This document shows positions 12,014 through 24,270 of a stretch of DNA of 64,000 nucleotides, one piece after another; position 1 is the stretch's first letter, and each line of letters opens with the position of its first letter. The position numbers and the translations under genes are program-made. Location of the stretch: positions 17,881,142-17,945,141 of the forward strand of contig CM055606.1 of NCBI GenBank assembly GCA_029379385.1, written 5' to 3'. This DNA comes from Quillaja saponaria (Eukaryota > Streptophyta > Magnoliopsida > Fabales > Quillajaceae). The notes beneath the pieces were generated by a model that was given only the letters and a program-made list of their open reading frames with translations, searched no databases and was not told the DNA's origin.

Positions 12014-13265
12014 ATTCGGAAATTTAAGCAAATATTGTCTACCTTAATGTAATGAGTGAGTGTTGAGATAAGAGAAAAGCTAATTTATGTATGCATGTGT
12101 ATGTGTGTAGTGGTCTAGCATTTTCCACTGTGAATAAATGAAGAGAAGTATTTTTGTTTTCTCACGAGCTTTTGGGTGTTGCAATAAGGATAAAGGGGAG
12201 TTATGGGTTGAACCGAGTTTATGGGACTTAGTATTATTTCGCTTGAACTAACCTCAGAGTGTTGTATTGAAATAAGATTACATATTTGATTTCATGCTTG
12301 GAGTTCCATTTCATGTTTTTGGATGCAAAATGTTAATGAATTAATATTTGATTCAATATCAGTTTTGTGTATTTAATTTTACGCTATCAATAAATAAGAG
12401 AGTGTTTTGTATCACTAACATCAATCACTTATCTTAATTTGAAGTAAATAGACTTATATATTATAATTTTATTTAATATATAAATTTATAAATAAATAAT
12501 AACTCAATTTTAATTAGGTAGATTTAATTACTTTTGCTGTTCTTTAAGTGACTCAAAATTTTATTAGAATGACTAGGTAGCTAGGGAGATTTATGAGAAA
12601 AAAGTGCAGGATTTTGGATTATATTATTCACAGGGAAGCTATAGTGACCCATTTATAAGTTGCTATTCATATATTAAAAGACTGGAATCACTTATTTCAT
12701 ATGTAGTTCCTGTGTTACTTTTAATTGCAGGAATTTTTTTTTTTTGCTTTGCTAATTGTTTTTGAGTATCTCAAATATTAATACTAAAAAGTATACGTTC
12801 TTAAACAACTTAAAAAATTATTCAAATAAGTATATAATCAGAAGAAAATAAAAATTTTAGATTATGAATTAAAATTGATATTTATACTGTTAATAAATGA
12901 GAGAGTAACATGTGTCATGACTAATACTAAATTCACTGATTATTTTAATAATGAGATGTTATTAAAAATTAAATAGAGTGATATGTTATAATTATATTTA
13001 TTGATGATATAGATTTAGACACTAACATCTGTGAATCAAATAATAATTCTTAGATTATAAATTATGTATAAACATGTCTTAAATTGTAATATTGATTGAA
13101 ATTTATAGGTTCCATAAGAATGAATTCATTTATTGTACAAGTTAACAAGTGTATAATAAATTATTTTTTAGCATATAATAATTTATTTATTACACCTTAG
13201 TAAGTTGATATATAGTATGAAAACCTTTTAATATTTATTGAATTGATAGACCACAATTTAAATGC
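12014..13265. other. AT-rich intergenic DNA
   Basis: The vicilin 3' UTR continues to about 12150 (AATAAA-like signal near 12135). The rest is very AT-rich and has no gene. Segments near 12385 and 12890 share an AATAAA(T)GAGAGAGT-like motif and may be decayed copies of one repeat. Confidence 0.5.
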
Positions 13266-14003
13266 AATGAATTTAATTAATTATAATTTTGAATTTTATA
13301 TTTTAATAATTATATTTATTACATTTAACAAATATCTTATATTCTTTCAAAAAAATAAAAAATAATAATACAAGCATAGCATATTGACAGGAGCTCCTTA
13401 ATCAAATTTATCCATAAAATAAGTATGCAATAATAACATAAAGGTTTATCTATATGTCAATTCCTTTTCTAACGAGTATCTTAAAGAAACTTAATAAGAT
13501 AATAAATATGATTTTTAAAATTTAAAATAATAATTTATATATTATAAAATACTGAAATTATATCTAATCACCGCAATAAATAATATAATTACTATATTTA
13601 TCACGTATCCTTAAGACACTAGTAAAGAATCATATGTCAATTAAATATAATTTTAAATTTTATATGTTAATGATTGTATTTATTACATTTTAACAAATTT
13701 TTATATTATTTAAAAAAAAAAAAAGGCAAGATAACATATATTGACGCAAACTCCTTAATCAATTTATCCATAAAATAAGCATGCAATAATAACACATATT
13801 TATATATATGTTAAAAAAAAATATCAAATATTCTAGCATTTGGTAAGAGGTAATAAATTTAATTTTATATTATTTTTAAGTAATAAAATATTTATTATAT
13901 AACATTGAAATTATGACTAAAAGCCGTAATAAATAATACAATTCTAATATTATCACGCGTCCTTAATACACTCAATAAGAAAGAATCATATGTCAATTAT
14001 CAA
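13266..14003. repeat. Diverged tandem duplication, two units of about 365 bp
   Basis: Unit 1 (about 13266-13640) and unit 2 (about 13640-14003) share ordered landmarks: a TTTATTACATTT block, an A run, 'ATATTGACG/AG', CTCCTTAATCAA, TTATCCATAAAATAAG, TGCAATAATAACA, an AT-rich core, TATCACG(T/C)(A/G)TCCTTAA and finally AGAATCATATGTCAATTA. The array ends about 160 bp before the first ten-cysteine peptide gene. Confidence 0.75.
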
Positions 14004-14164
14004 AAAGGAAGAAAACCTGCACATTAATATTGAAAAACATTTTCATTAATGCTAACACACCTCACCAATGCCCTTCTGTTTCTACATATATTCAACACCA
14101 CCATCACCATTTCTCATTACTTTACTCATTCAGAAATCTTAACTCCTTTGCGAAGTATTTGAGA

Positions 14165-14631
14165 ATGGCTAAGCTCCTTCCTTCTTCACCAATGCTCTTA
14201 TTCCTTGCATTCTGCTCAGGTTAATTAATTTTTTTTCCATCAGTTTCTATTTGTGCAAAGATTTAATTTAATGGTTTTGGTTAATTAATTGGATTCATTT
14301 TTTATTTGCAGTGAACGTTATGGTTCTGCTACAGCTACAGCTACAGAATGTGGATGCTGATAACTGTGAAGTAAGTTTCCTAGGTGGTGGTTGTCCAGAC
14401 AACAAACTATGCCTTGAAACATGTCGCCCTTGCTACAAAGGCATTGGCTGGGTTGACGCATTTTGCTTAAACGATTTTGGTGGGTTGCCTATAGGCGATC
14501 GTTGTGTTTGTCGATTCCGAGACGGAGCCCCTTGTCCACCGTTCGATGGTTGCCGTCCTCCTAAGCCACCAGCTGTTAGCGACCAAGCTGCGGTGGTCAA
14601 CGTGACCCGTCTTGTAACCCTTGGAGAGTAG
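14165..14631 (+). CDS. Small secreted ten-cysteine peptide, copy 1 (defensin-like?)
   Basis: Predicted 124-residue secreted peptide. Exon 1 (14165-14219) encodes the start of a signal peptide (MAKLLPSSPMLLFLAFCS); exon 2 is 14312-14631, joined in phase 1 at a GT-AG intron. After the signal region the mature part has ten cysteines spaced C-8-C-5-C-3-C-2-C-10-C-12-C-1-C-7-C-5-C, with landmarks GGGCPD, ETCRPCYKG and GAPCPPFDGC, then a Pro-rich tail (RPPKPPAV) and one possible N-glycosylation site (NVT). The CxxxC and CxC pairs and the intron in the signal peptide recall plant defensin-like peptides, but the cysteine count and tail do not match a family I can name. Function is unknown; secretion and disulphide bonding are inferred. 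Confidence 0.8.
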
Positions 14632-16090
14632 AATATATGATGCATGAGTGCATGATTTTGGATTGTTATTCCTAGTGAAGCTAGTGAGATATGTATAAGT
14701 TGTTACCCATTTAATATTAAATCTCTAGTTTCACTTATGTCATGCATATATAGTTTCAATGTTACTATTAACAATAATGTTCACATAATAAACTAGTGAT
14801 AAATTTTTAAATAGTAAATTATCATATTATTAATTACTTATAAAAAATTTATCACCAATTTTTATGAATTTATTATAAGTGAGAAAGTTGTGCATATAAC
14901 ATTCACTCTATTTTTAATTGTATTATTTTTCCGATAATACTAATGAAATATATTTTTTCTTCAACCACACAAGAAATTTTAGTTTAAATTAACATAAAAT
15001 TAGAAGAAAAAAATTGGATTGAAAACTATGTAGGAAGGGGAAACTAATGAAGTCTCTAATGTTCAGAAAAGAGTTATGTTCCCTTTAGAAGACAAAATGC
15101 CTACACCATCTTATCTTTCTCTCTCCCACATATCTTTCTCCTGCTTTAAAAACTGGAGAGAATCATGATCATAGGAATGTGTCTAATATATTAAATTGGA
15201 TTTTTTTTAATAGATGTCTTAAGGGCATTAGTAAAGTTGTACTAAATATGATTTTAAAAATTAATTTTTTTTAAGAATAATAAATTATACATTAAATAAC
15301 ACTGAAATAAAAAATATATATTTAATTTCCCTACTAGCTATAAGATTTAGTCAATATTACAACTAATATTACACCTTCCTAGTAAGGTTTTAATTCAAAT
15401 TATTTTATGGTTTTTTTCTAAATGTATTATTAAGAAATTTTTAAGCTGCAATAAATATTAAATTTGTAATGTAATGTGATTCTAAAAGTACTTAGTAACT
15501 CATTAATTGGGTAGCATTGAAATTATTGACAGACACTATAATAAATTTATATTATTATTTATATATTTACCTCAACAAGTGTTCTCAGCTGTTAGAAAAA
15601 TCATTCATTTGTATTCTTTTAATTATCTATTAATTTAAAATATATTTTTGAATGGTTTAAGAACTTATATAATTCCTACATTTTTGAGATATAAAGACAA
15701 CGTAAATATATAAATTATGAATTTTTCTAATAAGTAGGTTCTATAAGTAAATGTTTATAACATTTATTTCAATAGTTGATTATGATTTTAGTGTTATTTA
15801 ATGTATATATTGCTATTTAAAAAAAATTTAATTTTCAAAAATCATATTTATTGTAGCTTGTGAAAAACCCATAATTTATTTATTGCACAATAACACCATT
15901 TCTCTATTTAACTAAGAAAAAGGAAACAAATCCATTAGTAAAAACTCTTTTAACATACCATAAATGGAGGAAAAGGATAGAGCTATCCTTGAGAAAATCT
16001 TAAAGTTTACATATATATGTTATCTGCCACTTCCAATTCTTCCTATATATCTCATCTGAAAAACCACAATCTTTGCCAAAATTCTTAAGA
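14632..16090. other. AT-rich intergenic DNA
   Basis: No gene was seen. A stretch near 15205-15300 (CTTAAGGGCATTAGTAAAG followed by AT-rich DNA) resembles the repeat unit at 13500-13640, so the same upstream sequence may have been copied along with the peptide genes. Confidence 0.45.
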
Positions 16091-16408
16091 ATGGTTAAGG
16101 TCAAGCCCCTCTCATCTTCCTTCCTCATGTTCCTTGCAATAATGAACCTTATGGTATTGCTACACAGTGTGGATGGAGTATTATACGATTGCGAAGTGTC
16201 ATTCACTGGCGGCGGCTGTCCGAACCCGAACAAATGCCATGAAACATGTCGGCCTTGCTACAAAAACATGGGATCAATGGACACATTTTGTAAACTTAAT
16301 GAATCTCATTCGGGTTGGCGTTGTGTTTGTGCCTTCAAAAATGGTGCTCCTTGCCCTCCTTTTGATGGTTGCCATCCTCATCCTCCTCCTGCTGTAACTC
16401 AGAAGTAA
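16091..16408 (+). CDS. Small secreted ten-cysteine peptide, copy 2 (intronless)
   Basis: A 105-residue paralogue of the neighbouring peptides in a single exon. The signal peptide (MVKVKPLSSSFLMFLAIMN..) is followed by C-8-C-5-C-3-C-2-C-10-C-10-C-1-C-7-C-5-C with GGGCP, HETCRPCYK, CVC and GAPCPPFDGC, then a His/Pro tail. It is closest to copy 1: NVMVLL in copy 1 corresponds to NLMVLL here, exactly where copy 1 has its intron. The intron is therefore missing from this copy, replaced only by a six-base length difference. Function is unknown. Confidence 0.8.
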   Translation: MVKVKPLSSSFLMFLAIMNLMVLLHSVDGVLYDCEVSFTGGGCPNPNKCHETCRPCYKNMGSMDTFCKLNESHSGWRCVCAFKNGAPCPPFDGCHPHPPPAVTQK

Positions 16409-18473
16409 ATGTTGAACTTCATGATTATGTTCTCATATAAATTCCAAAGAAGTATTATCAGAAAAATTATCTGCATTATGAGTTTTGGATAATATTTTTC
16501 AGATCAATATAATATCTTGCAATATAGTTTGTTTACAATTATGAATAATTAGAATTAAAATTAGGACAATATCTAAGCACATGAAAATCTGTTGGACAAA
16601 AAAACAGATCATACTCACACTCAAATTATAGTTAATCTGATTTTGCAATATGACTTATGCAATGAGACTTATAGTCAATCTTACTTTTAAAATCTTTATA
16701 TCAAATGGTAGGTAGAATGACTTTTTTGACAATAACTGAGAAAATTCTTGCTGTAAATAATATTCACTAATTAACGCAATTAATTTGGCTTAATTAAATC
16801 AATATATTTAATTTATTTTGTTAACATTGATAATGCAATTATATTGGTAGCTATAACAAAATGATAATTTGCTCATATATCTGTATAAGTGAAGTTTATC
16901 TACCCATATATGAGTTATCTTTCCCACAAAGTTAATAATAGTTAAATCCATGGTTCCCAATGGGACACCAATTGTCATCTATATAATTTGATCGCATTGG
17001 CATTAACTATTGAAAGAAATAAGAGTGCAATATAAAACAGTTGCTTAGTTACCAAATTAATTATTTGTTAATTTTATTCAATTAAAAATATCAATATATT
17101 GAATCTCACTTGAAATAAAAATTCTCACTCAATTTTATTAAGATCACCAATCAATTCATAATGAAATGGATAGAGCAGTGGCTTGCTGGAACCCCATAGT
17201 CTTTACTTGATCCAGGATGTGTGATATTACGCCATTCCGACGTGATTTATTAATCTCCTAATACGTTTAATAGCAGTTCCATCTATTACTTTATTGTGAA
17301 AGACTAATATTTATATTTTTAATTAATTGAACCGATCTTGGTTCAACCATGAATGTTAAACATCTTAACCCTCTTTATTTTTGGATCAATATTTGAGCTG
17401 GGTCTGAAAATTACGTTACATATTTGCTTAGAAGAAACTTAAAGAGTTAAGTGAAGGGTGTTCAACTGGGCTGGTGAATCGGTTGGTAAGAATTCTACTT
17501 GAATTTTGAAGTATGTTGTGATAGAAAATTACAGCTGGTTAAAAACTCGAGTGGTTCGACTAGATTAAACTTTTTATTGGATGAATCTTATTGTAGAATG
17601 ATCTATTATATATTTTTAATAAGAAAAAGGACAAAAGAAAATCTAAGCTATATATTTTTTGAACTAAAAAACAACATATTTTGGAGTATTTTAACATCAC
17701 AAATTTAATAAGAAAGTTAAAAATCAGAAAACTGTAATTTAGTACAATATATATTTTACATAAACATAAATTCAAACTAAATATGATAAGATTAAAAATT
17801 AACATGAATATATATCAAATAGAGTCATACATTCATGTTCATGTATTAAAAGACTCTAGATTGGATTTGACCATAATTATTTACATTAAAATACTTTTAA
17901 AAATTTACTAAATTATTTCGGGTTGTTTGAATGTTATCAAGTTGGACATGACCCAAGAAAAAAGAATAAAAAGTAACCCAACTTAAAAATCGAGTTTAAT
18001 CAAAATGTCAGGTTTCAATTAGATCAAGTTGGATTGATATGGGTTAGTCGGGTTTTTTAATTTTCTACACACCCCTATTCACCCGTAATAAAAATTACAT
18101 AATTAATTATCAAGGGTATTTCTATAGGATCCAAATCCGTTTCTAGAAGTACTCCAAAAATAGTAAAAATACTTAATGAAATGCAATAAATATAATTTTT
18201 AAAATTTATAATTAATTAAGAAAATGGTAATTGTTAGAACAAAAATGTCTTGCAAATTAATAAAACAATCCATGCATAATTGCTCAGGATACATCTCATA
18301 AATGGAAATTTATTACACATATCTCTATCAAATCGTGGGCTATTAAGGCAGTAATTATGTTTAGATTCTCACTATATATCTATGTAAATTCCCACAAGCA
18401 AGCACACTCATTTCACAATTAACAGTGATCTCTTTCTTCACTAAATATCATCTCTTACGCAATTGTGATCAGA
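16409..18473. other. AT-rich intergenic DNA
   Basis: No gene was seen apart from a possible DNA-transposon remnant (17454-18077). A TATA-like TATATAT at 18373-18379 lies about 100 bp before the ATG of the third peptide gene and is a plausible core promoter for it. Confidence 0.45.
17454..18077. mobile_element. Possible hAT-type non-autonomous element
   Basis: The left end AAGGGTGTTCAACTGGGC and the right end ..CTACACACCCCTA form imperfect inverted termini of the AGGGGTGT type. The interior has AT-rich DNA and phrases such as GGGTTAGTCGGGTTTTTT. It has no coding capacity, and no clear 8-bp target duplication was found. Confidence 0.4.
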
Positions 18474-19037
18474 ATGCAGATGGCCAAATTTCCCCCTGCT
18501 TTCTTGCTTATAGCCCTTCTTGCTCTCATCTCAGGTCTCTGATCTTTAGTTATTATTTGTTTCATTGTTAGTATATAAATTTATACATTATCAATAAACA
18601 TGTATGATTATAACATATTATCTGCTTGATTAAAATCATAATTAATAATTAATGTTGCCGATAGTATATAATAGATCTTAATATTAATTCGTTATACTTA
18701 GTTAAGTTGTTGTTCTTATGAATATTAATTTAACTGTCTATGATGCTTGCCAGTGAAAATGCCGATACCGTTAGTGAACGCCGGTTGTCAATTCGCGGTG
18801 ATAGGTGGTGGTTGTCCTGATAGAAACGAATGTGGAAACACATGCAAGCCCTGTTATCGGGGAATAGGTCAAGTCCATTACTACTGTCGTCCTGCCGGTG
18901 GAGGAATTCCATATGACCAATGTATTTGTTGGATGTCGAATGGTGCCCCTTGTAACCCAACCGGACCACCACGGTGTCCCCGGCCATGGCCTCCTCCGAC
19001 CAATATTAATGCTACCACCAATCTCACCCTTACTTAA
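18474..19037 (+). CDS. Small secreted ten-cysteine peptide, copy 3
   Basis: A 114-residue secreted peptide. Exon 1 is 18474-18534 (MQMAKFPPAFLLIALLALIS; a second in-frame ATG lies at 18480) and exon 2 is 18754-19037. The intron has the same phase and place as in copy 1. Cysteine spacing is C-8-C-5-C-3-C-2-C-10-C-12-C-1-C-7-C-7-C with GGGCPD, NTCKPCYRGIG, CIC and GAPC. The tail is Pro/Trp-rich with two possible N-glycosylation sites (NATT, NLT). This is the most diverged of the three copies in sequence, yet it keeps every cysteine. Function is unknown. Confidence 0.8.
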
Positions 19038-20064
19038 AGTGGAATATTTCCTCATTGAGCACTCATGGCAATTACTATATGAATTAAACTTCTCTCTGAG
19101 AAGTTGTATGAAATAAATGGTAGTGTATGAGTTCTTGATGCTGTAAAAATTAATGAATAATGTTAGTTTTCGTCAATCTGATTTTTTTTTTTTAATCAAC
19201 GATGAATCTTGGGAGATAATCTCATTAAATAATTCCCAAGTTTCAATTGAAAATTTATCGAGTAGTATCATATATACACTATTTTCCTATTAGTCAACAG
19301 CTGATTGTTGCAACAAGAACAACTAACACAGTCAACATTACTGCCATCCTGTTTGATCAAGTAGAATTCATTTTATTGGTAAAAATAAAAATGCATCTCT
19401 TCATTCACTTCTTATGTTTGAATCTCTTGACAAATGTCACCTAGTGTAAAATCTTAATAAAGTTTCTAGTTGCCACATTAAAAGACTGGAAAAAGAAGTT
19501 ATTAAATATATATGAAAATTCATTCGGACACTATTTAAATGCTAAACCAAAAAAAAATTGGATAAAAGGACATCTATGGTCACTAAAGTATCATACTTTC
19601 ATCAAATTCTTTCCAAAAATATTTTTTCAAAGATTTCGTTTCAAAACTTTCAAAACGCTTGCAATATCTTCTTCAAGTCTAACATCGTTAATATTTTAGC
19701 CAAAATTTTTTAATTTAGCTTAAAATTTTTTATTGAATGATGATACATGAGTTCTAAAAAAAAAATTTAAAAAAATATATATATATATATAAATAAATAA
19801 TTGTTCCTAAAGTGTGATATTTTAAGAAGAGTGGATTTTGCTAAATCTAATTGAAGCTTGGTATATATTAAAAAAAAAATAAAAATTACTGGGCTGGATT
19901 AACGGGTTTTATTGGATATGGGTAAGGTCAGGTCACGAGCAAAGCCCATTTCATTTCGGGCCTTTGCCAATTACTTCTACACCTCTAAACTTGTTCCTCA
20001 AGTTCCCGTGTATTAGTTCTTCAGTGAGGAGAGAGAAACTCCGAAGAAGGAATAGATCGTGAAA
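19038..20064. other. Intergenic DNA and proteasome gene promoter
   Basis: AT-rich with no gene. A segment at 19880-19990 ending CTACACCTCTAAAC resembles the end of the hAT-like repeats elsewhere in the window. The last 80 bases are the 5' leader of the proteasome gene. Confidence 0.4.
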
Positions 20065-23000
20065 ATGGAGTGCGTTTTTGGACTAGTCGGGAATGGCTTC
20101 ACAATAGTTGTAGCAGATACGTCGGCGGTACACAGCATATTGGTTCACAAATCGAACGAGGATAAGATCATGAAGCTTGACTCTCACAAGTTCATCGCAG
20201 CTAGCGGCGAGCCGGGAGATAGGTTTATCTTCTCTTTTTGTTTCCTTAATTTATCTTCTGCTTCTTCATGTTCTTCTTAGCAACTAGGTTTATATGAATT
20301 GAGGGGTTTTCTTTGCGATGCAGAGTTCAATTTACGGAGTACATACAGAAGAACGTGGCTTTATATCAATTCCGCAATGGGATTCCATTGACCACTGCTG
20401 CTGCTGCCAACTTCATGCGTGGGGAGCTTGCTACTGCTTTGCGCAAGGTATATATTTTATTTTCTGTTTGTAACTTATTACTTGGAATTAGTTTATGGGA
20501 AAAGATTTAGTTCTAGGGTTATGAGTTTTGAATTTGTTAAAGTTTTAACTTTTTGGATGTGTGAATGCTTTAAATTTATCGGGTTTTAATTTTTTAACAA
20601 GATGTGAGTATGGCTGACTTTAAATTCACCAAGGAGAAAATGGTAATTTAATTTTTAGAATAAGCTGTAAATGGGATTTCCTTTTCTTAATGAGTAGAAT
20701 TTCAGGTGAAGGCACCAACACTGAATTTGGTTAGTGAAATTAATTTAGGTTGAGCAATAGATTCTAGTATTAATTTGCACCTTGCATGTACCCTATGTGT
20801 TATGCCTGTGTGGAACTTGTTAGATGCTGTATTGCTACCTGCACTGCCAGCATAGTGAGACACAGCTAGCTGAGAGTCATTTGCATATGCTGCATCTAGG
20901 ATAAAAGAGGTTTTGGATGCCTCTGATTGAAGGGCTCACCTAAGGCGTACTCTAATTAGTAGCAGTAATGGTAAAGAACCGGAGATGACAGGTAGCATAG
21001 GCAACACAATATTGTGGTAGGAGTCTGATATTGTATGGTTGTAAATATGTGGAATCCGTGGCAAGCAATTGGTTATTTAACTAATTTGTATTTTATTTTC
21101 AAAAATAAAAATTCAATGGTGAGATTGAGTTATTGGGGAATGAGCTGTGTACTTTTTATTGTAATGTTGCAGCTTAGCTGTCATTGTAGCAGTGAGGTAT
21201 TCAAAAGTTTTGATTATTGGTGAGTCTGGTACTGGTTTTCAGGTGCTGGGGTTAGTTTTAGGTGCTATAAGTAAGTTATTGAGAGGATTCTTTGTTTTAT
21301 TTCATGCAGTTCTTAGTGGTTCCGTCTCCTCTAGCTTCCTGTGTCAGAGATCTTATGACATTTGTCCTGTATGACAGAAACAGTGTGTTGTGCTTTTATA
21401 TAAAAGAAAAGGATATGAGTATTTGGGAAGTCCTAGCATTGATTTTTGTGGAGGTTAAAATTTTGTTTATTGCTTCTTGGTGATTCTAGTTTTTGTGGTC
21501 TTCTCTTCATAATTCCTTGGAGAAGTACTCCCTGTTCTTGCTAGCACTGAAACTCCTTATTAACTATATCAAAAAATAAATAAAATTAAAACTGCAAGTT
21601 ATATCAGATTCTGTGCAAACATGCAGATAGCTTCATGCTTCAACGTCTCATTTGCTTAGTTTATTATTATTATTTTTCATGATCTTGTATATGGCCTTAA
21701 GGGGAGCCAAACTGGTATGTGATAGGTATGGTAATGCTAATTCAATTTGCAAGGAGCAACGTGTCCACTTGTTCATTAAACTTCAATACGATTGCTCCAT
21801 TTCAGTTGATCTACAATCCTAACCTATTGTTCATTAAACTTCAATATAATTGCTCCATTTCAGTTAATCTAGAGTCTACACTTCTAACCAATCAACATAA
21901 TAATTCTAAGATTACAACAAGTAGGGACTGCAATGAGTGTAATTGGGGAGCAGCCTAGCAACAGTGATAATTCATAGTGGTGGTGGTTTTGGTAGCAGTA
22001 ATTGGTACAGCACCAGAGGTGACAGGAAGAGTTGTTAAGGTGGTATTATTGTTGCATTTTGATGGTGAGTGGTGGTAAATAAGTGGGATCTTTGATAAGG
22101 TTCATTGCTTTTTTAATTTTTATTTTGTTTTTACCTTATCAACTAACAGTGGGACAAAGTTTCTTTATGAGTTGGTGGGGATAGTGTTGATGTAATATTA
22201 GTGCTGCAGACTGTATTAGTAGCAGCAAGTGAGGTATCTAAATATCTGGCTTATTGATGAATCTGGTAATGGTTTCAGGTCCTGGAGGGGTTGTTAGTTT
22301 CTTGTTCTCAGTTTTTTGAGAGCATTCTTCATTTTTATCCCTTGCAATTGACCATGACTTTTAAGTATAGTGGTTCTATCTCCTCTTTCATGACCTGAAT
22401 GAAAGCTTTTTTTTAATATTATCCTGTTGAAAGACAAGGAATAACAATCAGTTTTCGATGTTCTGCCTTTGATTTATTTATTATATTTTTTTAAGGAACT
22501 TAAAATTTGATTGTTCCATGTTGCCTTAGCTCCCAAATTTGTGTATTGCTTCTTGCAGACTATAGTTATTCGGTCGGTTCTTAATAGTTCCTTGAAGGAG
22601 GAATCCATTTCTTATTTACTTGCTTTTCTGCTAGCATTGAGATTCCTTATAATCTGCAGTGGAAAAACTATATATTTACTTTTAGATTCTTGAATGCATA
22701 AAAGCTCCAATTTAGGTACATGTGTGTAGTCTATGTGTTTGCTGGAATGACGAGGACGTGTTAAGATTATATATAATACATGGTTGTTTAGTTTGAAATA
22801 TTGATATTCTGGTTAAGCTTACAAAAATATAGGTGTTCATCCATAGTGATATTTTATTTTAAGTGATGTACTTAACAATTCAGGTAAACTTGTGCATGTG
22901 TTGGAAGTTATAATGCATGTACTGGAAGAGTTCCAAATTGAACGAAGATGCTTGCATTCATATCATACAATTGCTATTTAATGTACTCGGTTTGATGGAT

Positions 23001-23371
23001 GATGAGCTGACTTCAATGTGTATTTGGTTGTATTTCAGAACCCATACTCTGTGAATGTCCTTCTGGCTGGTTACGACAAGGAGACTGGGCCTTCCCTCTA
23101 CTACATCGACTACATTGCCACACTCCACAAGGTTGACAAGGGAGCTTTTGGTTATGGTGCTTACTTTTCACTCTCCATGATGGACAGACATTACCACAGT
23201 GGAATGTCAGTAGACGAAGCAATTGATTTGGTTGATAAGTGCATTGTGGAGATCAAATCCAGGCTGGTTGTGGCACCCCCAAACTTTGTCATCAAGATAG
23301 TTGACAAGGATGGGGCGAGGGAGTATGCCTGGCGTGAATCCGTCAAGGATGCACATGCTCCTCCTTCTTGA
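20065..23371 (+). CDS. PBD1: 20S proteasome subunit beta type-2 (beta-4 subunit, PBD)
   Basis: Non-catalytic beta-4 subunit of the 20S proteasome core in cytosol and nucleus. Exons 20065-20222, 20324-20447 and 23039-23371 join in phase to 204 residues, the usual length for plant PBD. The protein starts [20 protein letters not shown] with no propeptide or N-terminal Thr, as expected for an inactive beta subunit. It continues with [49 protein letters not shown] and the conserved [20 protein letters not shown]. Intron 2 is about 2.6 kb and holds an internal duplication. The symbol follows the Arabidopsis PBD1/PBD2 pair; which of the two is orthologous cannot be told here. Confidence 0.95.
21160..22680 (+). 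repeat. Diverged internal duplication inside proteasome intron 2
   Basis: About 21165-21570 and 22205-22675 share ordered blocks: GTAGCAG..GTGAGGTAT, TGAATCTGGTA..GGTTTCAGGT, GAGAG.ATTCTT, GTGGTTC.(G/A)TCTCCTCT, TTGTGTATTGCTTCTTG/TTGTTTATTGCTTCTTGG and CTAGCA.TGA.A.TCCTTAT. The copies are about 1.05 kb apart and both lie within one intron. Confidence 0.65.
21771..21886. repeat. Two-copy 58-bp tandem repeat
   Basis: GTTCATTAAACTTCAATA followed by (C/T)(G/A)ATTGCTCCATTTCAGTT and more occurs at 21771 and again at 21829, inside proteasome intron 2. Confidence 0.85.
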
Positions 23372-24009
23372 GTGTTCTTATCATTCAATCCACCCCCTCC
23401 CCTCTTCTTTTTTTCTTTCTTTATTTAAGTTTATCTTAAGTACATGTGATCTTGTTTGAAATTAAGATATGGCAGGCTGACTTTGTTCTCATAAACTCAA
23501 TGAAACCACTTATATATAGTGGCTTTAGTTTTCATCTTTTTGCATCAAAGTAACACTGATTTCCTGGGCGCAATAAACACACCTCTACAAGTTTGACATG
23601 GAACAACTTACTATAAATTTGATGGGAACTAACTAAATACAAATTTTATGGAAGTGTATTATATCATGATCCAAACATTAAAGTATCAAAGCGTTGATTT
23701 ATCATGACTCATTCTTGTGGCATGCATTATTGGCTAAATATAAGATTGGCGTCCATCCATTGAGATACCATAATTAGATCTGAATGTTTTAACATTAATT
23801 TTTATTTCCTCACATGAGAAAACATGTTTTCACATTTGAACCTTTTTATATATGTCTATATATTATATCATGATCCATATATTAAATGCAACTTTTATTG
23901 AATTGGAATTGAAAAGCTAATTTCAACTATATCAAAATTGAAATTTGTTTAGGATTACAAAATACAAAATTGTATTATATAAAAAATTATAACTTGAATT
24001 GTATTTCAA

Positions 24010-24270
24010 TAGTGGTTGTAGTCGTCTTTGGCAGCTTTTTGCAGTGGTTGTTATAGTTTTTGGCAAGTTTTGATAATGATTGTTGTCGTTTTGGCTTATC
24101 TCAACGGTGATTGTTGTAATTTTCAATAAGTTTTTACTGTGGTTGTTGTCATCTTTGATTATTTTTATAGTGGTTGGCAATGGTCATCATTAACTATGGC
24201 GAGTTTCGATAACGACAATGGTCGGTGGTCAATGGTGGTGGCTGACAGTTTGTGGCAAGGGTCGGTGGTG
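24010..24270. repeat. Degenerate minisatellite of about 40 bp
   Basis: Loose repeats of the pattern (A/C)(A/G)GTGGTTGTTGT..TTTTGGCAAGTTTT recur at about 24012, 24053, 24090-24110 and 24130, then grade into GGTGGT-rich sequence to 24270. Confidence 0.55.

Noticed and set aside
17160..17240. Possible tRNA-like stretch (AATGGATAGAGCAGTGG..)
   Set aside because: No complete cloverleaf or T-loop (GGTTCGAATC-type) could be found at the right distance.
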